DNA of 64,000 nt from Sphagnum compactum (taxonomy: Eukaryota; Bryophyta; Sphagnopsida; Sphagnales): assembly GCA_965153455.1 (NCBI GenBank), contig OZ234495.1, positions 13,574,875 through 13,638,874 on the forward strand. The letters run 5' to 3'. The notes beneath the pieces were generated by a model that was not told the origin of the DNA, did not search any database, and saw only the letters and a list, made by a program, of their open reading frames with translations. Both the position numbers and the translations under genes were made by a program. Positions 1-13,527 of this stretch are shown one piece after another; within the stretch, counting starts at the first letter, position 1; every line of letters begins with the position of its first letter.

Positions 1-208
1 AAGGAAGTTGTGACGATTCAACAAAAAAGGCTTTTTCTGGAGGACTTTTTTGATGCTTCAGGAGATTTCACGAAAACTTGTACTGGGAAAGGAAGATTAG
101 CAGCAACTCTTGAAATGTTTCTGCTACTTGAGGGTAGGTTTCACAAAGGGTATAGCTGCGAGTTTGTGTAGAGAAAATTGAGTCTAGGGTAGTGAGTCTC
201 TGAGCAGG

Positions 209-2844
209 GTGGTAATGGCAACAACGTGTTCAAGTGTTGCTGCCCCTTCGCCTATGTTAAGCAGCGGCGGAGGACGAATTCCTACAACGGCTAAAATTCA
301 ACCAAGTTTTCAATCCACTTCATGTTCGCAAATCTGCTGTTTGTGGACGTCTTCGGGAAAGCCTGTCTGTACAATCTCTCGCTCTTTGCAAACCTCATTA
401 AGAAATTTGACAAAGGAATTTGCTCGAAATTGGTCGACTTGTGGTTCCCGCGCATTATTATGTCAAGTTCCTTCCAGCTCAAGTTGGAGAAGTGCAAGAC
501 ACAGTAGTGGATGTTCCTACTACACATGGAGTTCGCCGCCGAAGCAGGTTTTTGAAGAAAGTTGTGGTGGTGGAGTGATTCTACAAAGTAGTTTCTGCTG
601 CTCTAACTTTTCCGGAAGGTTGCAAATTACTCGGAGAGAAGAAGGTGGCGGGCGCAAAAGACATGCGGGCAAGATTCAGGCATATGTGAGATTGGACCCT
701 GGCGGTGGAGGAGGACGAGGGCCCAACGGAGACAACAACGGCATAGGCCGTGTGGTCTTTAATCTTGCGCTCGCGGGCGGCTTGACATACTTGACTGTAA
801 CTGGGAAACTTGGCTGGGTTTTCGATGCATTCATCTCTCTGTGGGTGAGAGTTTTCTCCCTCTTTTTCACAGGCTTCCAGCATTGGGCAATGCAAACTTG
901 AAGGACAGGTTTTATGAAACCCTTCTTCAGACTACAGAAGCTTCCTTACTCATACCTTCGAAGTATGTAATGAGGTTTTCCGCTGGGGGTGGATGAGGAG
1001 CTTAAACCCTTGAAACCTTTGGTTTGGCTCTTGTCAACAGTGGGAGAAGCCCTAGCCATTTTGTCATTGGTGACTTGCAAGTAGAGCATATACCTGAAGG
1101 TCGATTATTGTAAAACACCTCCTAAACTGCCAGTGTTGCAAGTACTTAAAGAGTATCACAAGAGGTCCATCTTTGGATTTTGGAAGGGACTAAATGGCTT
1201 ACCAGAACATGATTAGGGTTCTTATAGTGACATACTTTGAAGATGTAGTCGCAGCTGCACTCAAAGACTGAAGAGGAGTGTATAATGTGAAGCTGAATTT
1301 TGATACCACACTAATGTAGATGGGTGTTTGGTGTGGGTGGGGGGAGCAGCTGTTGGTGATACTTGTGCCAATTGTGAGCATTGTGGCATTCCTTTGGTTT
1401 GCTGACCGTGAGATTGTCAGTGGCTCTGTGAGTTCCATCTCCAACCTAAGCATTTGCTATTGCCTCGGGTCCTAAGTCTAACTTGATGCTTGTAATTGAC
1501 AATATTAGGGCTATGAAGATGCTAAGCAAAATCACTGACATTCGTGGTTCTGCCACATTGTTTTTCAACGATCTACCCATTTGTGACTTGCAAGTTTCAT
1601 CATTGCAAAGAAGTATTCTTTGAGCCCTGTCATATGTTCTCTATTGACTTTAGGATGACTTGGTTCTGTATTGGCAGTGCCCAAACTGTGGGAATGCATT
1701 TCAAGTATTAGAGTAAGTTACCTTCCATCCTTGATTGGTCAAACTGTCCTCTTGGCATCTATAGACAGAAGTTAGACACAGAGGTGAACATTATGATGCA
1801 AGAAGCTACTTCATTAGATGAATGACTTTGTCATTCACTTTTTTGGAGCTCTTCAGAGTAAAATCAAGAGAATTTTTTTTTGGGTCCTGGCATAATTATC
1901 AGATTGTTGTGGTCTCTGTTATTTTGAGCAGCTAAGCATTTATTTTGATGCTGTTGAAGTAGGTAGTGTTGATCTGCTTCAGGAACATCTGAAGTGACTT
2001 TGCATATGCTGGGCACGGGGTTCAGATTTACAGTGAAGGATGAGCAGCAGTTTTGCCCCTATTGCAGCCAACCTTTCAAATGTATTTCTACACCTTCCCT
2101 TTACTGCTAAATCATTTCACCTTCGTATTTTTGGAAGCTTTTGTGCATTGGTACCCACTGCTGAAACAAGAGGATATGCTGGCTTTAGTTTTACCTTCAC
2201 AAGAGATTGAAGATTTGTAAGAATTAGCTCAATGTTGGAGGGTTATTATGTTTTCTTATTACAGTGGAGGGCAAGGAGTTCGTGAGAGATGGCCCTCAAT
2301 TCTCTGCACGCCAGTCTGCAGGCTTTCAAAGTCCTTTTGGAGGTTTTGGGCAGCGCAAATCAACAGCTCCTGAAGGTTCTGCAGGTAACATTCCCTTTCT
2401 CACCTATGCTCTTTAAGTATGTCATTGTAATCAGTGTTAGGTGGTATACATGCATTAAGATCTCAATTTTGGGTGCAAAATGATATGATCTGTATCTCCT
2501 ACCACTAAACTGTTCTCAGCAACAAGGGGTTTTGAGGGGGAGAAGGTAGAGATGGTGAATAGCATTGTTGTTTGTCTAATGTGGATGGAAACATGATGCA
2601 TAGTAGCATGTTAGAGGCACTAGATTCACCTATTTCAGTTACATCCTGAGTGTCTCATGACAAGGAATGGGCTTACATGCTGGCTTAGTTTCAATTACTT
2701 CAGAATAGTCCTGTTTATCATATAGGATGTTCTAATTCTGTGTTGAAGCCAGTCTCTCAAGTTAATATCCTGTTGTTACTCTGTGCTGCAGAGTCACTTG
2801 GTGCTATTGTTGATGTTGAGGCAGAGGTTGTTGACAAGGACTGA
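209..2844 (+). CDS. Plastid-type zinc-ribbon membrane protein, six exons (one junction out of phase)
   Basis: Exons read from splice signals: 209-844, 1350-1427, 1678-1712 (or from 1654), 1983-2081, 2265-2384, 2792-2844. The first 150 or so residues are Ser-rich and low in acidic residues, like a plastid transit peptide. A glycine-rich linker (DPGGGGGRGP) and a hydrophobic helix (VVFNLALAGGLTYLTV) follow. Exon 2 gives a second helix (LLVILVPIVSIVAFLWF). Exons 3 and 4 carry CPNC and CPYC, the two knuckles of a four-cysteine zinc ribbon. The protein ends in an acidic tail (IVDVEAEVVDKD). The layout matches a conserved but uncharacterised family of plant chloroplast proteins; no biochemical role is claimed. 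The exon 4-5 and 5-6 junctions close in frame, but exon 3-4 does not. A start at the third codon (215) has a better context (AATGGC). Family call rests on motif layout. Confidence 0.72.
845..2791 (+). other. Introns of the zinc-ribbon protein gene
   Basis: Five introns at 845-1349, 1428-1677, 1713-1982, 2082-2264 and 2385-2791. Donors are GTGAGA, GTGAGT, GTAAGT, GTATTT and GTAACA; every acceptor is an AG. I saw no RNA gene or transposon inside them. Confidence 0.6.
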
Positions 2845-5800
2845 CCAAGTGTCTTATCTCAAATACTTTCTTCAGAGTGTGAAACTTGGGTATTTGACAT
2901 AACTAACCGGGTTGAGCAGTTGGCTTAATTTTAAACAAGTAAATTTGGATGTAAGTAGCTTACAAATGATCTGCATCATTTCGAATATGTTGGATAGAGT
3001 AGCTCAACCGAAACAGTTTGGGTTGATTGCTTATGTGAGGCATATCACACCCTGGATGAGCAGGAATACTTAGTTTCTCTTAACAGAGTGCCAATTGAGT
3101 ATACTGATGAAACACTCTCACCAGCTTTTTGTGTTTCTCAGATCTGTTGCTAAAATCTCCCCAGTGATGTCCATATGCTGCTGGTAATGCTGAAATTGAT
3201 TTTCTTGGTGACGATTTTGTTCATGGACTCTTAATCTGTACATGTTAGAACATCTGGCACTTTGTTAATTTTGAGTGAACTATGTGTGTACTCTGTAGCT
3301 TGTGTAGATACCTAATAGCTATCTACACTTTAGACAACATGCCATCTTATGCAGTTGCAGCATTGAAAAGAAAATTTGGCGAGAAATATGAAATGTACAC
3401 AGTTGCATTGTGAAAGAAAGTTTATGTTATGCAGTTGCAGCAAGGAAGAAAGGAAATAGATCTTTGGAGAGAGTGTGATGTAACATCCTAGCAGCAAAAT
3501 CCCATCACCAACTTTCAAATGGAAATGGGTTCCAATTATGTCTGGTTTCACAATTCACTGAGCTACATATTCAACATATCCAAAGTCCAAATTGCCAATG
3601 CAACTTTGCCAGAGACTACAGATTTACATTTGTACCAACAATGATTATGAATTGTCAAATTAATCTTCATATTTGCCTATGTTTATATTTTTGTTTAGCA
3701 CCATAACACTGTATAATCAAGGCCACAAAACCTTTGTCTCATCAATGCCATGTACAACATATTGAAGACCTCAAAACCCTATGTACATATACCAAACTGA
3801 TTCAAACTTACAGGTATATGAACATTGATCATGAATATGTTATGAACCAAATAAGTAAAAAGAAATCAAACAAAACCTATTACTCATTAACCAATGTAAA
3901 TTTGAACTATTCAAATTCAAGTCCAAACTCTTTCAGCAGATTTGCCTCCTCATTTGCACGCTTGAAACATCCACACGTGGTTGAAGATCATTGTGTTTAC
4001 TTATCATGCATAATAAAAGTTTATCATATTCCAAGTTTACAGAAATGGAGGGCTGTGACAATTCTTGCAAACGAATGATCCAAACTTAGCTGCAATTTGA
4101 TTGCTTACAATCACCAAATCTATTGAAACAAGAGATTGATTCTTGGAAAATCACCTTCATTCTCCTTCCACCATTATGAAGGATTTCAACTCATATATTA
4201 GTATGCAACATTACATTGCATGATTAGTTGGGTGAAGGTTTCACATGAATCAAAATTAGGAAAATTAAGAAAATGTTTGAAGAATAGAAAGGGCAACAAG
4301 GAATGGGCAAAAGGATGTGTGAAAAGTGAAATTTGTCTTGGAAAGCTCAATACATTGATGAACATTCATTTTCATGAAAGGGTGCAATGTTAAATTGGAC
4401 TTTACAATTTCATGGAATAATTGCCAAATGTTACATTAATCAAACATGTCACAAACACAAAAATATTATGAATTTCAACAAAATAGGTCTAAAATTCAAC
4501 CCAAAAATAAATAACCACAACAAGATGAACCTGATCATAGAGTATACCAAGTGAAAAGAGGTTATAAATAACATGGAAAAACATGAAACACAAGGATGAT
4601 CGAAGTTAAATTCAAGGTTGTATTTGATACTAACGTTTATCAAACTAAAGGTAATGGAGTGCACTACATCTAGGCAGTGTTTTTCTTGTTTTTTGAAATT
4701 TGTGACGTAATCAAGGTGGTAATCATCAATAAACTGAGTTAACCAATTTTGGCTATTAACAAAATATGAAAGGAGAATATAAACATCCTTAAATATTTTT
4801 GGCTACCTACTTGAACCATATATCTGGCAACTTTTTCAAAATTTGGCAATTTTTTTCTGAAGATCCTTGAATTTGTATAAAATTTCTCAATTTTTTTTGC
4901 AATTATGCAAACAAAATAAAAGGACGTATCCAAGCAAGGTCTTACAAGTTTCCATATAAAACCCATCATCCCATGGAACCTGCATAAGCAACTTCCTAAA
5001 TATTACTCATAAATGAAAATGGAATGTGATAGATAAATTTCATTCATTTTGGACAAAAAATGAAATTCATTAGAAGAAATCTAAAACAATAAACCAAACA
5101 ATGATGGATGAAAGTCATTTTTATGAATGAAAATTAGACATTAATGGATGAAAACACACAATGATTATAGTTTCACCATCCAAATTGCCTCATTCAAATA
5201 TTTTCTGCAATGGTGAACCTGGGGTTGAATCTTTGCACATGTTTTGACTATTGCCATTTCAATCCGCCTTTTGTCAGCTGTAATTTAAAAAACCAATGAA
5301 ATTTAAATCTTTAACTCATAAATCAAGATTCCAAATAGTTTTTAGTTTGTGTGACAAGATGGTTCTTCATGTTAGAATTACCCAAAATCTTGTTGCAAAT
5401 GACAACTTCAACGCCTTGTTTTTGCAATGTTCAATACAAAATTTGACCCTTGTTATTTAATATAATGTTTTCATTCAATTGGAAGCAAAAGATGTCTAAA
5501 TTTGAGAACATCTGGCTCCAAAGTCCAATTGTGATGTGTTGAAAGGAGTATTGCAAATCTTCAACTTAAAGTGGCAGTATAGTTTTTCCCACATGAAGCA
5601 ATATTTTTCTCTTTGACTTCCATTGTTATGATAGGACAATCACCTTTATGGGACCTACTACTAACATTTGCATTTATACTTTACATTTGAGTATCAATAT
5701 GCAAAAGTGGTTCCACAAAACAGAAATACCATATAGAAACAGAAGTAATAACAGTTATCTCATCAAGGTCATTGTTTTCACAATCAAAAGTACTTCAGAA

Positions 5801-6456
5801 TGCTCATCAGTTACAACTTTCATATTTGCAGCCTAGATCTTAAAGAGAAAATCTTGCATCTAATTCATAAGCTCTTGAGAACCAAACAGAAAACCAACCG
5901 TTTAATAAAGATAACTAACAGAAGTACTTGAGGAACTTGAAGAAATGAAGTATCCAAAACAGATGTGTTATGGAGTAGCCATTCCAATCATGGGGTTGAC
6001 ACTCACCTTGTTCTTTTTGCCTGAAATTCCTATGACAAATCTAGTTGTATAGTAGTCATTAGCAAGTTCACAACAGTTTGCTGATGGCCAGCCTAGATTA
6101 TGAAGCATGCTAGGTCCTCTCTAGTGACACCATGGTTCTCCACAATCAAATTCCTGACGACAAATGGAAAATGAGTTTTCTAAGCTTCTCAATCAACTTC
6201 CAATACAGTTTACAAATATATGTACATTTCCACCTGTGAATCTGTTTAGTGTGCTGTTTAGTGTGTCCTACACACCTTGTTCTCTGGGTTTTTGTCAGTG
6301 TACAAGACATGGATACTGCATATATGATCAGCACACAATCTGATCGAGCATCTTGCAAGAATAACTCTCTTGAACAGAACACACATGGATTGCAGCACAC
6401 TAAATTCATCAAATACCTAAACTATTACTCTACACTCTCATTTTATTTGCCTCTTG
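2845..6456. other. Intergenic, no gene seen
   Basis: AT-rich sequence between two convergent genes. Open frames here are short (up to 114 codons), have no recognisable motif, and look like chance. It should contain the 3' ends of both flanking transcripts. No structured repeat was recognised. Confidence 0.6.
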
Positions 6457-8099
6457 CTAACACCTACCTACCCCATTCTTACAATCACTAGTTAGATCAT
6501 TGAATGTCTCAAGCATGTTCTTACCTCTGTAGAACACCTCTGTATCTATTATGACCCTCATGTAGCTATCAAATTCAACTGGTTGGCCACCAGTAAGTGT
6601 AAGAGTCGAATTATACCACTCACTTGTGTTGCTCCAAAGCTCCTTAAAATTGTCCAACAGATAAACCTCATTCCAGACTCTCAACTTATCAAAATAGTCA
6701 GACTCCATCTCATTTGTTGCAATGTAGACCTTTCGTCGCCACTCAAGTTTCTTTTTGAGCTTCTCCACAAGACTTTCGGAGACGTGTCTGCATCCAAGTT
6801 TGGCCAAAGTTGTTTGTTCTTGGCCCTCTCCCCACGTATTACATGCACTGTGTCAAAATCCCACTCCAGCTTGTTGCAGATTGCAATAACAATGTTCATG
6901 AGCCTCTTGGACTTCCACAACAGATTCCAAGGTCGGTCAATGTATTTCTCGGCCTCCCCTTCACATACACGGTACCAATAATTATTTGTCTCTACAGCAT
7001 CATCAAATCTTCGCCACATAACTGTCCCAGTATCATTCTGCAGACTTGAGGGAGACACCTTGAAATTAGATACATAGTGCGGCGGGATTGCATGTGTCTT
7101 GTGCTTGGAGTTCCATTCTTCAAAGTCCTGAAGAAACTTGTTCTTCTCAATGATTGGTGTGGACTCCTGCAGATGCTCATAGTCAAAGTAGAAGCGAAAG
7201 TCCTTATCAATCTCATCCTTTTGCCCTGGATTCTTGGCTCCTGCTAGACAGAAATCTAAGTCCATCACAAACGTGCGCTTGAGGTAATGTGCCTCACCCA
7301 GGGCACACAAGAAGCTCCACACAAACTGACTCATGCTCTTACAGTCATCACCTCCTCGATCATAGTAGAGATACCTCCCAGTGTAGAATTCACTACCTGA
7401 CTCCGATGAAGCAGGCCCCAATGAATCCTCCACAACATCTACTCCTTTCTCAAGATCTGTCATTGATGGAGCATGCCCAGGTTTACCAGGCTGTGCATTG
7501 ATCCCAGAATGCCAGTTCCCAACATGACTCACAGAAATCCTACACTCAGCATCCTTCTTGAGAGTATACCGCCTAAAGTCTCGGTACATCCGTGGTGTCT
7601 TTTTTGTCTTGCTGCTGTACTTCCAGGCTATGTCACATTCATTCTTAGCAGCACCTCTCACAGGATCCCGATACTCATACATGTTGAGAACAGGAAACTT
7701 GAGAAGGTTATAAAGCTCAATGGCACTTTTCACTGCTGGGTCTGAGCAATTGATGACAAATGTGGAGGAATCACAACTCCCTGCCAGTTGTGTCCTGTTT
7801 GGCACATCTTCTTGTGTTATTGCTTTCAGGCTAGGTGGGGTGCCAAAGAGATCGTCTCCAGTGACTATAATGGAATCATCATGTTGGAATGTTGAGTTCT
7901 CAACACTTGCGAACAGCTCATTGTATGACCTCATGGATTGCAACCAGGGATCTGGAGGCTTATAGATGATAGCAATTACTGTGAAGGCAAGAACAGACAC
8001 CACAAAGAACCCAAAACAAACATTGCTTGCGATGTGCACCATTCGCTGACCAAAGACATCAGGAAATGAGGCCCCTGATGGTTGCCGCCTGTCCTCCAT
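6457..8099 (-). CDS. Type II membrane protein of a plant-specific uncharacterised family; one internal frameshift
   Basis: One exon. The N-terminus is cytosolic and polar, followed by a single signal-anchor helix (about residues 27-47, FGFFVVSVLAFTVIAII), then a large lumenal domain: the layout of a Golgi glycosyltransferase-like protein. It resembles the Arabidopsis AT2G04280/AT4G12700 family, annotated there as calcium-binding or glycosyl-transfer proteins without proven function; this is from memory of the family. The reading frame runs 8099 to about 6781, where WPNLDADTSP should continue into ESLVEKL. The continuation, including YIATNE, WYNST, PVEFDSYMR, DTEVFYRGK and the terminal FNDLTSDCKNG, lies in the next frame and stops at 6457. 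Restoring one base would give about 547 residues, so most of the protein is conserved on both sides of the break. This is either a recent mutation or an assembly error. Confidence 0.8.
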
Positions 8100-9260
8100 C
8101 CTGAAGATGGTCAGTATTAGTTTTTAATAAAATGGGAAGACCTGCACAATTTCCAAGAAAAAATAGACATCATTTAGATTGCACATAATTTAGGTTCACC
8201 TGTGCAGGACAATAGGAGCATTTGGGAAACCTAAGAAGACAGGATGGTTGAGAGACAATAGGTGGTTAGGTGAGCATCAGCCAAAGCATCAAGGTGATTG
8301 CAAACATCATAAGTGGCAATGGACCTGAGTTGTGTCAGTTCTGACCAAAACAAAACAAACAGGATAAGAAGACATCTTCATCAGTAGTAAGAATTCCTTT
8401 TACTTACAGCTTAAATCATGAATAGAATGAGAGATGACCCGACCATGAGATCATAGAGATTTCAGATCTGTCAACATGCAAGCAAACAGGGAAAAGAGAG
8501 AACCAAACCCTAAATCAAGACTGAGGAGCAGATTGAATACCAGTCACAATCACAAAATGTTCAGGTAGATTCAACAGCAACATGTCTCATAGCAACCAGC
8601 TACCATAACATCCCCTATCATTACTCCTTATCACTGGGTAGCCATCAATGTCATCGATTAACCAACATACTGAGTTTCTGTCACAAGACCAGCAGTAATG
8701 GGAAGTCTCAGCCATGATGCTGGCTAGATCTACAAGACCTAAAAGAGAAGAAGAAGACCAAAAAACTAATGAGAATGGGAAACAAGCAAACAGAATGGAA
8801 AACAAAAAAACAAACAAGAAAGAAAGAAGAAAATAGAGAGAGAAACAAGAAGAACTTTAATAGGATGACCTTTCCAGGACAAAGTGGGCTTTCAAAAGCT
8901 CCCCAATTAGGATCAAGAAGCCCTTGAGAATTTGAAGTTTCCCAAGGCAGAAACAACAAACAGAAATCTTTCTCTGGTTCTATTTAACAGACACCTTGAG
9001 GAGTAACCTCTTCTATTCAGAAGACTAATTAAGCTCACCATTTGAGCTAGAAAGCTGTGTCAGTACAGCAGACTGTTTAGTACTACTGATTTGGAGGATC
9101 TAAAATATTGGAATTCACATAAAGTATACAAATTACGTTAATGCCTGTATATTCACCATTTAGAGAGAATTGAGAGGGCAAAAATCAACTAAGCAAAAGG
9201 AAAAGAAAATCAACAGCCACAAAAGAAAGAGGTAAACCTCCAACAAACAGCCACAATCTA
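8100..9260 (-). promoter_or_regulatory. Presumed 5' leader and promoter of the type II membrane protein gene
   Basis: Non-coding on both strands by motif. It contains a purine-rich tract at about 8739-8860 (GAAGAAGAAGACC and similar). Plant genes of this kind often have long leaders with introns, but I could not place a transcription start or a leader intron with confidence. Confidence 0.35.
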
Positions 9261-9408
9261 GACCATGGAGAGAAACAGTAACGGGAAAGAGAACGCCACC
9301 CATAGCCATTCCTCACGCAAAAACACTATGGATAGACATAAGAAGAACAAAAATTGGGACCTCCAACATCTCGATCGTTACCATAATATAGTCAGAGCAT
9401 TTAAGCCT

Positions 9409-9424
9409 CACACACACACACACA
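9409..9424. repeat. (CA)n microsatellite
   Basis: Eight CA units in a row. Confidence 0.95.
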
Positions 9425-9692
9425 GAGGGGGACAAATTCAAAGCAAGGAGGAAAACAGGGAGGGCAGGGAGAAATACCATCACATGGGCACCACTGCAGT
9501 TGTTACGCAGTCCAGTAGAGATGGTACGAGAGATCCTTGCAACTCGTGCCAAAACACAAACGCAGCAACAACTGAAGCACCGCACCGCCCACAATCAAAG
9601 CACTGCAGAACCCAATTTTCAACTGTGAAGCTGGTAAGAAAGAAAGTGGCCTTTGGGCACATTCGGACATGATCTCTCACCGAGCGGAGAAA

Positions 9693-9732
9693 GAAAACCG
9701 AGTGTTCTCATTCGTGAATGAGCTCGGTTTTC
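9693..9732. repeat. Imperfect 40-bp palindrome
   Basis: Outer arms GAAAACCGAG and CTCGGTTTTC are perfectly complementary. Inner arms CTCATTC and GAATGAG are also complementary, around a GT loop. A four-base bulge (TGTT) lies between the arms on the left side only. It sits upstream of the minus-strand gene at 6457-8099. Confidence 0.9.
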
Positions 9733-9760
9733 TAAGTCGGCCACTGGATTTGTGCAGATT

Positions 9761-12700
9761 TACTCAAAACAAAGTTGAATACTACCCACTTCAAAATTTT
9801 CAATTTTGTAAAATGTTGCAAATTCTAAATTAAAAGGATTGAGTGAATTGTCCAACAATGGTTTCTAATAAGTAATAATGGGAGTCTTCCAAGTCTCTTC
9901 AATCCATCCCTCCACTAACATCAAAATCACTTGCAGACCATCACCAACCACAGCAAGTGTGATGCAGTGGAATCTCCACAAAGTTCATCGAGGCAAAAGA
10001 ATCATTTCATGAAACGACGCAGGAAAACATGCCACTCATCAATGAAGCAAGCTTTCTATACAACCTCATTCCTTAGAAATTGTCATTAGATTAAGTGGTT
10101 GCATATGTATGAGGAGAATGGCTGTAATTGGGCTTCACAATATACACTGGACACTACACCAAGAGTTGTTTGACAATTGTTGAATGTTGATGAAAAGACA
10201 AGAAATTGTTTGTATTACCACGAAAGCTGCAAAAGTAGACACTAGGTTAAGGATCTATCTATGAAGAAGGTATTATGTTTGTTTTGTTTCACATTAAGAT
10301 GTCCCATACCATGGCACCCCTCATCAAGCACTTGGTACCGCCGGAAAACTCCCCCTATCATCAATGTACAACGGTGGTTTTGTAATTAGATGTAAATAGT
10401 TTATTACTTATGTAATTATTTTGGGGTTAAATTTAATAATTTATTTGATGGTTGGATTTTATAATTTAATAATGATTTGGTGAGTTATTAATAATTAATT
10501 ATAGTTTTAATTAATGTGCATGATTCAAAGTTGATAATTCATTTAAAAAATCATGCTACAAATTAATGTGTATGTTGAATCATATGGTAGTCATATGATA
10601 TGTAACACTTTAGAAAAAAAAGAATTTAGTTTTTTTTTTAGTTTTTTTTTTGTTAGTATATAAGTGGGTGTTTGGGATTTTTGGAAACACCATCATTGGA
10701 TGAAAATAAGTTGTTGTATGAATGCAAAGTTTGATGAAATAAAATTGTGAAAGGAATTGAAAATTTAGTCCTTAAAAGTTTTAACACAATTTATGAGTGT
10801 GTGAAATTTATGGTAGGAGAATGGTGTGATAAAATAATTATACATAAAAAATTAAAAAGATATTTGTGCAAACAAAAACATAGATTTTCAAAACTACATA
10901 ATAAACATATATAGTTTTGATTCTATACCCGCTTGTGGTCTACCATTTCATCATGTTTAAACCAGTGTTGGCTAGGTATCTAGTTAAGCAGGTAAAAATT
11001 GTTAAGTAAGGTTCCAATTCCATAAACCTTATTTAGAATTAGGTCCAACATTTTGGAACCAAATGCTAATTCAAACCAAATATCCATTTAATTAAAAAAA
11101 TCCACCTTAAGACCCGTATTTAAAAATTGAACAAAATTTTATAATCAATGAAATCCAACATTCATCAATTCGTTTGTTTCCAGATTAAATTCCGGATCTT
11201 ATTAGGTTTAAGGTTAGGTTTAGGTTTTAGAATGTTGAATTTTTAAACAATTGTTTTTTTTATCTTCATCAATGTTGTTGTTTTCAATCAATTATGTGTT
11301 TTGTGATTTTCAACCACCTTTCTTTGGCATTTTTTTAAAAACTATTGTGTTCATTCTGGTCTAGGTCTCCAAGTTGTTGTTCATTGTTTGATTATCAAAT
11401 TGCTTATGGGTGTTGTTGCTTCTCATTTTCACAATGAATCTTTATGGCCATTTTTAACATTTTCTTTATGCATTGTTGTTTTCAATTGATTGTGTGTTTT
11501 TTTAACACCTTTTTTCAATATCTTTTTTTTGCAAGAGCCAACATTCTTTTTCTTTTTTCTTGTCAAAGTTATTGTTGCACTTACTTGAATTTGTCATAAA
11601 TTTTCAGCATTTACAATAATTGTTTTCATGATTTCCAAGTAAACTTTCTCACATTTGTTGTTGTTCATGATTGTTGAAAAATAATGCTCTTCATGTTTTT
11701 GTATTTTTGCAAGTTGAAGTTGTTACTACATGTGTTCATTGCATCGCAAAGTTGTTGCATCATGTTTAGGTTGGCAATAAACCTTTAGTAAGATGACAAA
11801 TCACTTCAACAACTTGGTTTTTTAAAAATAAGACTTAGATTTCAATTGCTTTTGGTAGTTTCCAAAATATTTGTGGGTACGTAGTACCATAGAAATTCTT
11901 TATAGTTTATTTATGATTTGTAATATCTACAAATCAGATTCTTCTATTATAGGAATGTGCATTGCAATCTTTTGATGATGAGGCGGGCAAGAAGATGGTT
12001 GAATCTTCAAAAAAGGTTGATTGTCAATTCCTTAAACACCTTTGTGGTTTTGTTGATGGGTGGGGATACAAAAGTTGTTTTGTTTTATTGATGCTAATGC
12101 TTGAGGATTTAACTTCCATTTTGGTGTGCTTTTTGTTGATGCTTTGGGATTTGAGATTTAAGTTTTAGAAATTCCTTGGTATTTTGAATGGTTTTTGTTA
12201 ATGTGTGGAGTGTTGAGCTTGAAATTTTGTTGATTTCTTTTGTTCTAGTGACATATGGGGGTTTAACTTTCAAAATCTTTCTTTTTGGTGTGATTTTGTC
12301 GATGCTTTTAGGGCGACCATTCATAATTTCTTTGGCAATTTTTGGGTTTTTTTAATTCATGAGGATTTGACTTGCTAAAATAATTTTTGGTATTTTGTGG
12401 TCATGTTGATGTGTGGGGGCAACAATTCATAAGCTTCATGATTTTTGTAATTGTGGTGATGTGTGGAGCTACAAACAATAAGTTTTTTGTTTTTCTTATG
12501 GTTATATCATGTCAATGTATGAAGCTTTTTGTTTTGTGTGGTTGTGTTGATATGGGGAAGAACCAACAAAGGTATACACTAGTTGTTGATTGGAGAATGA
12601 TATAACCCAAAAAAAGCCAACTACAAAAAAACAAGAAACTTTGTGTGCAATTTGTAATGAAAAACCATAGCCTATTCATATGCTGGACCACCTGATTAGG

Positions 12701-13500
12701 ATTTATGGGATGTTCTTAGTGATCAATATCACATTGTAAATTAGATACTATATATTCTTTTTTTAAATAAAAAAACATTGTTTTAAATCATTTCATCATT
12801 TTAATTAGAAGCCTGAAACCCTAATTATACTTGGGACCACCTCCTCTTGTAGAAAAAACAAGAAAATTGACACTCTAGGGAAGCACCATGTTCTAAAATG
12901 CCAACCAAAATCTTATGCTGATGTTTTCATGTACTTCAAATTTTTATCAAATCCATATTCAGAGGTTCCAAAAAAAATGCAAAACCAGCCAACATTAGTT
13001 TAGACCTATATTGAATACTTTTGTCGTTAACTTTTCAACAAAATCAAAACTAAGTTTTTAAAGAAAACATGAGGCATGCTCTTTAGTACTGTTGGAAAGC
13101 CCTTGATGAATGAGATTTTATGGAAGTGATTTTGTAATTTTCAAATTTATGGTATGAGATATACTGAATCTTCAGTAATAACTTATAATAACATAAGGTA
13201 TAAGTTAAAATAACTAAAGTAACTTAAAATAATATAAGGTATATCATAAAGCCTGTGCCACTGAAAATTCAACTAAATTACAAAAAAAAAAGATTTTGGA
13301 AGGAGAAATTAGTTGGGTAACCAGTTCATACTTGGGCCAAACAGCACAAGCCACACAAGGATGGAATATGACAAGATAATGTTTCCTGCATGGTCAGGAA
13401 AAACTTTTGGGTGTATGAAACAAAGGGATTGCTGGTTATGGCCCTTCTGGTAAGTTCAAAGATCTAACCAGCTACAAGTCAAATAAGAAATGTTTGATAG
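9761..13500. other. Intergenic AT-rich repeat-bearing sequence
   Basis: No gene seen. The part at 10400-11000 is extremely AT-rich. From about 11250 there are recurring TTGTTGTTTTCAAT and similar words, and at 11990-12600 a degenerate minisatellite (listed separately). Open frames are products of these low-complexity repeats. Confidence 0.6.
11990..12600. repeat. Degenerate minisatellite with GATGTGTGG words
   Basis: Words such as TTGTTGATG, TTAATGTGTGGAG, GTTGATGTGTGGGGG and GGTGATGTGTGGAGC recur roughly every 60-80 bp, separated by T-rich spacers. The copies are diverged, so period and copy number are approximate. Confidence 0.5.
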
Positions 13501-13527
13501 ATTATTGCAAAACTCATGATTCAAATA

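Noticed and set aside
9265-9672. Plus-strand open frame of 135 codons with a His/Thr run
   Set aside because: It runs through the (CA)n repeat and overlaps an equally open minus frame; no recognisable motif.
9693-9732. Hairpin as a miRNA precursor
   Set aside because: A stem of 17 bp is too short for a plant miRNA duplex and its flanks do not extend the pairing.
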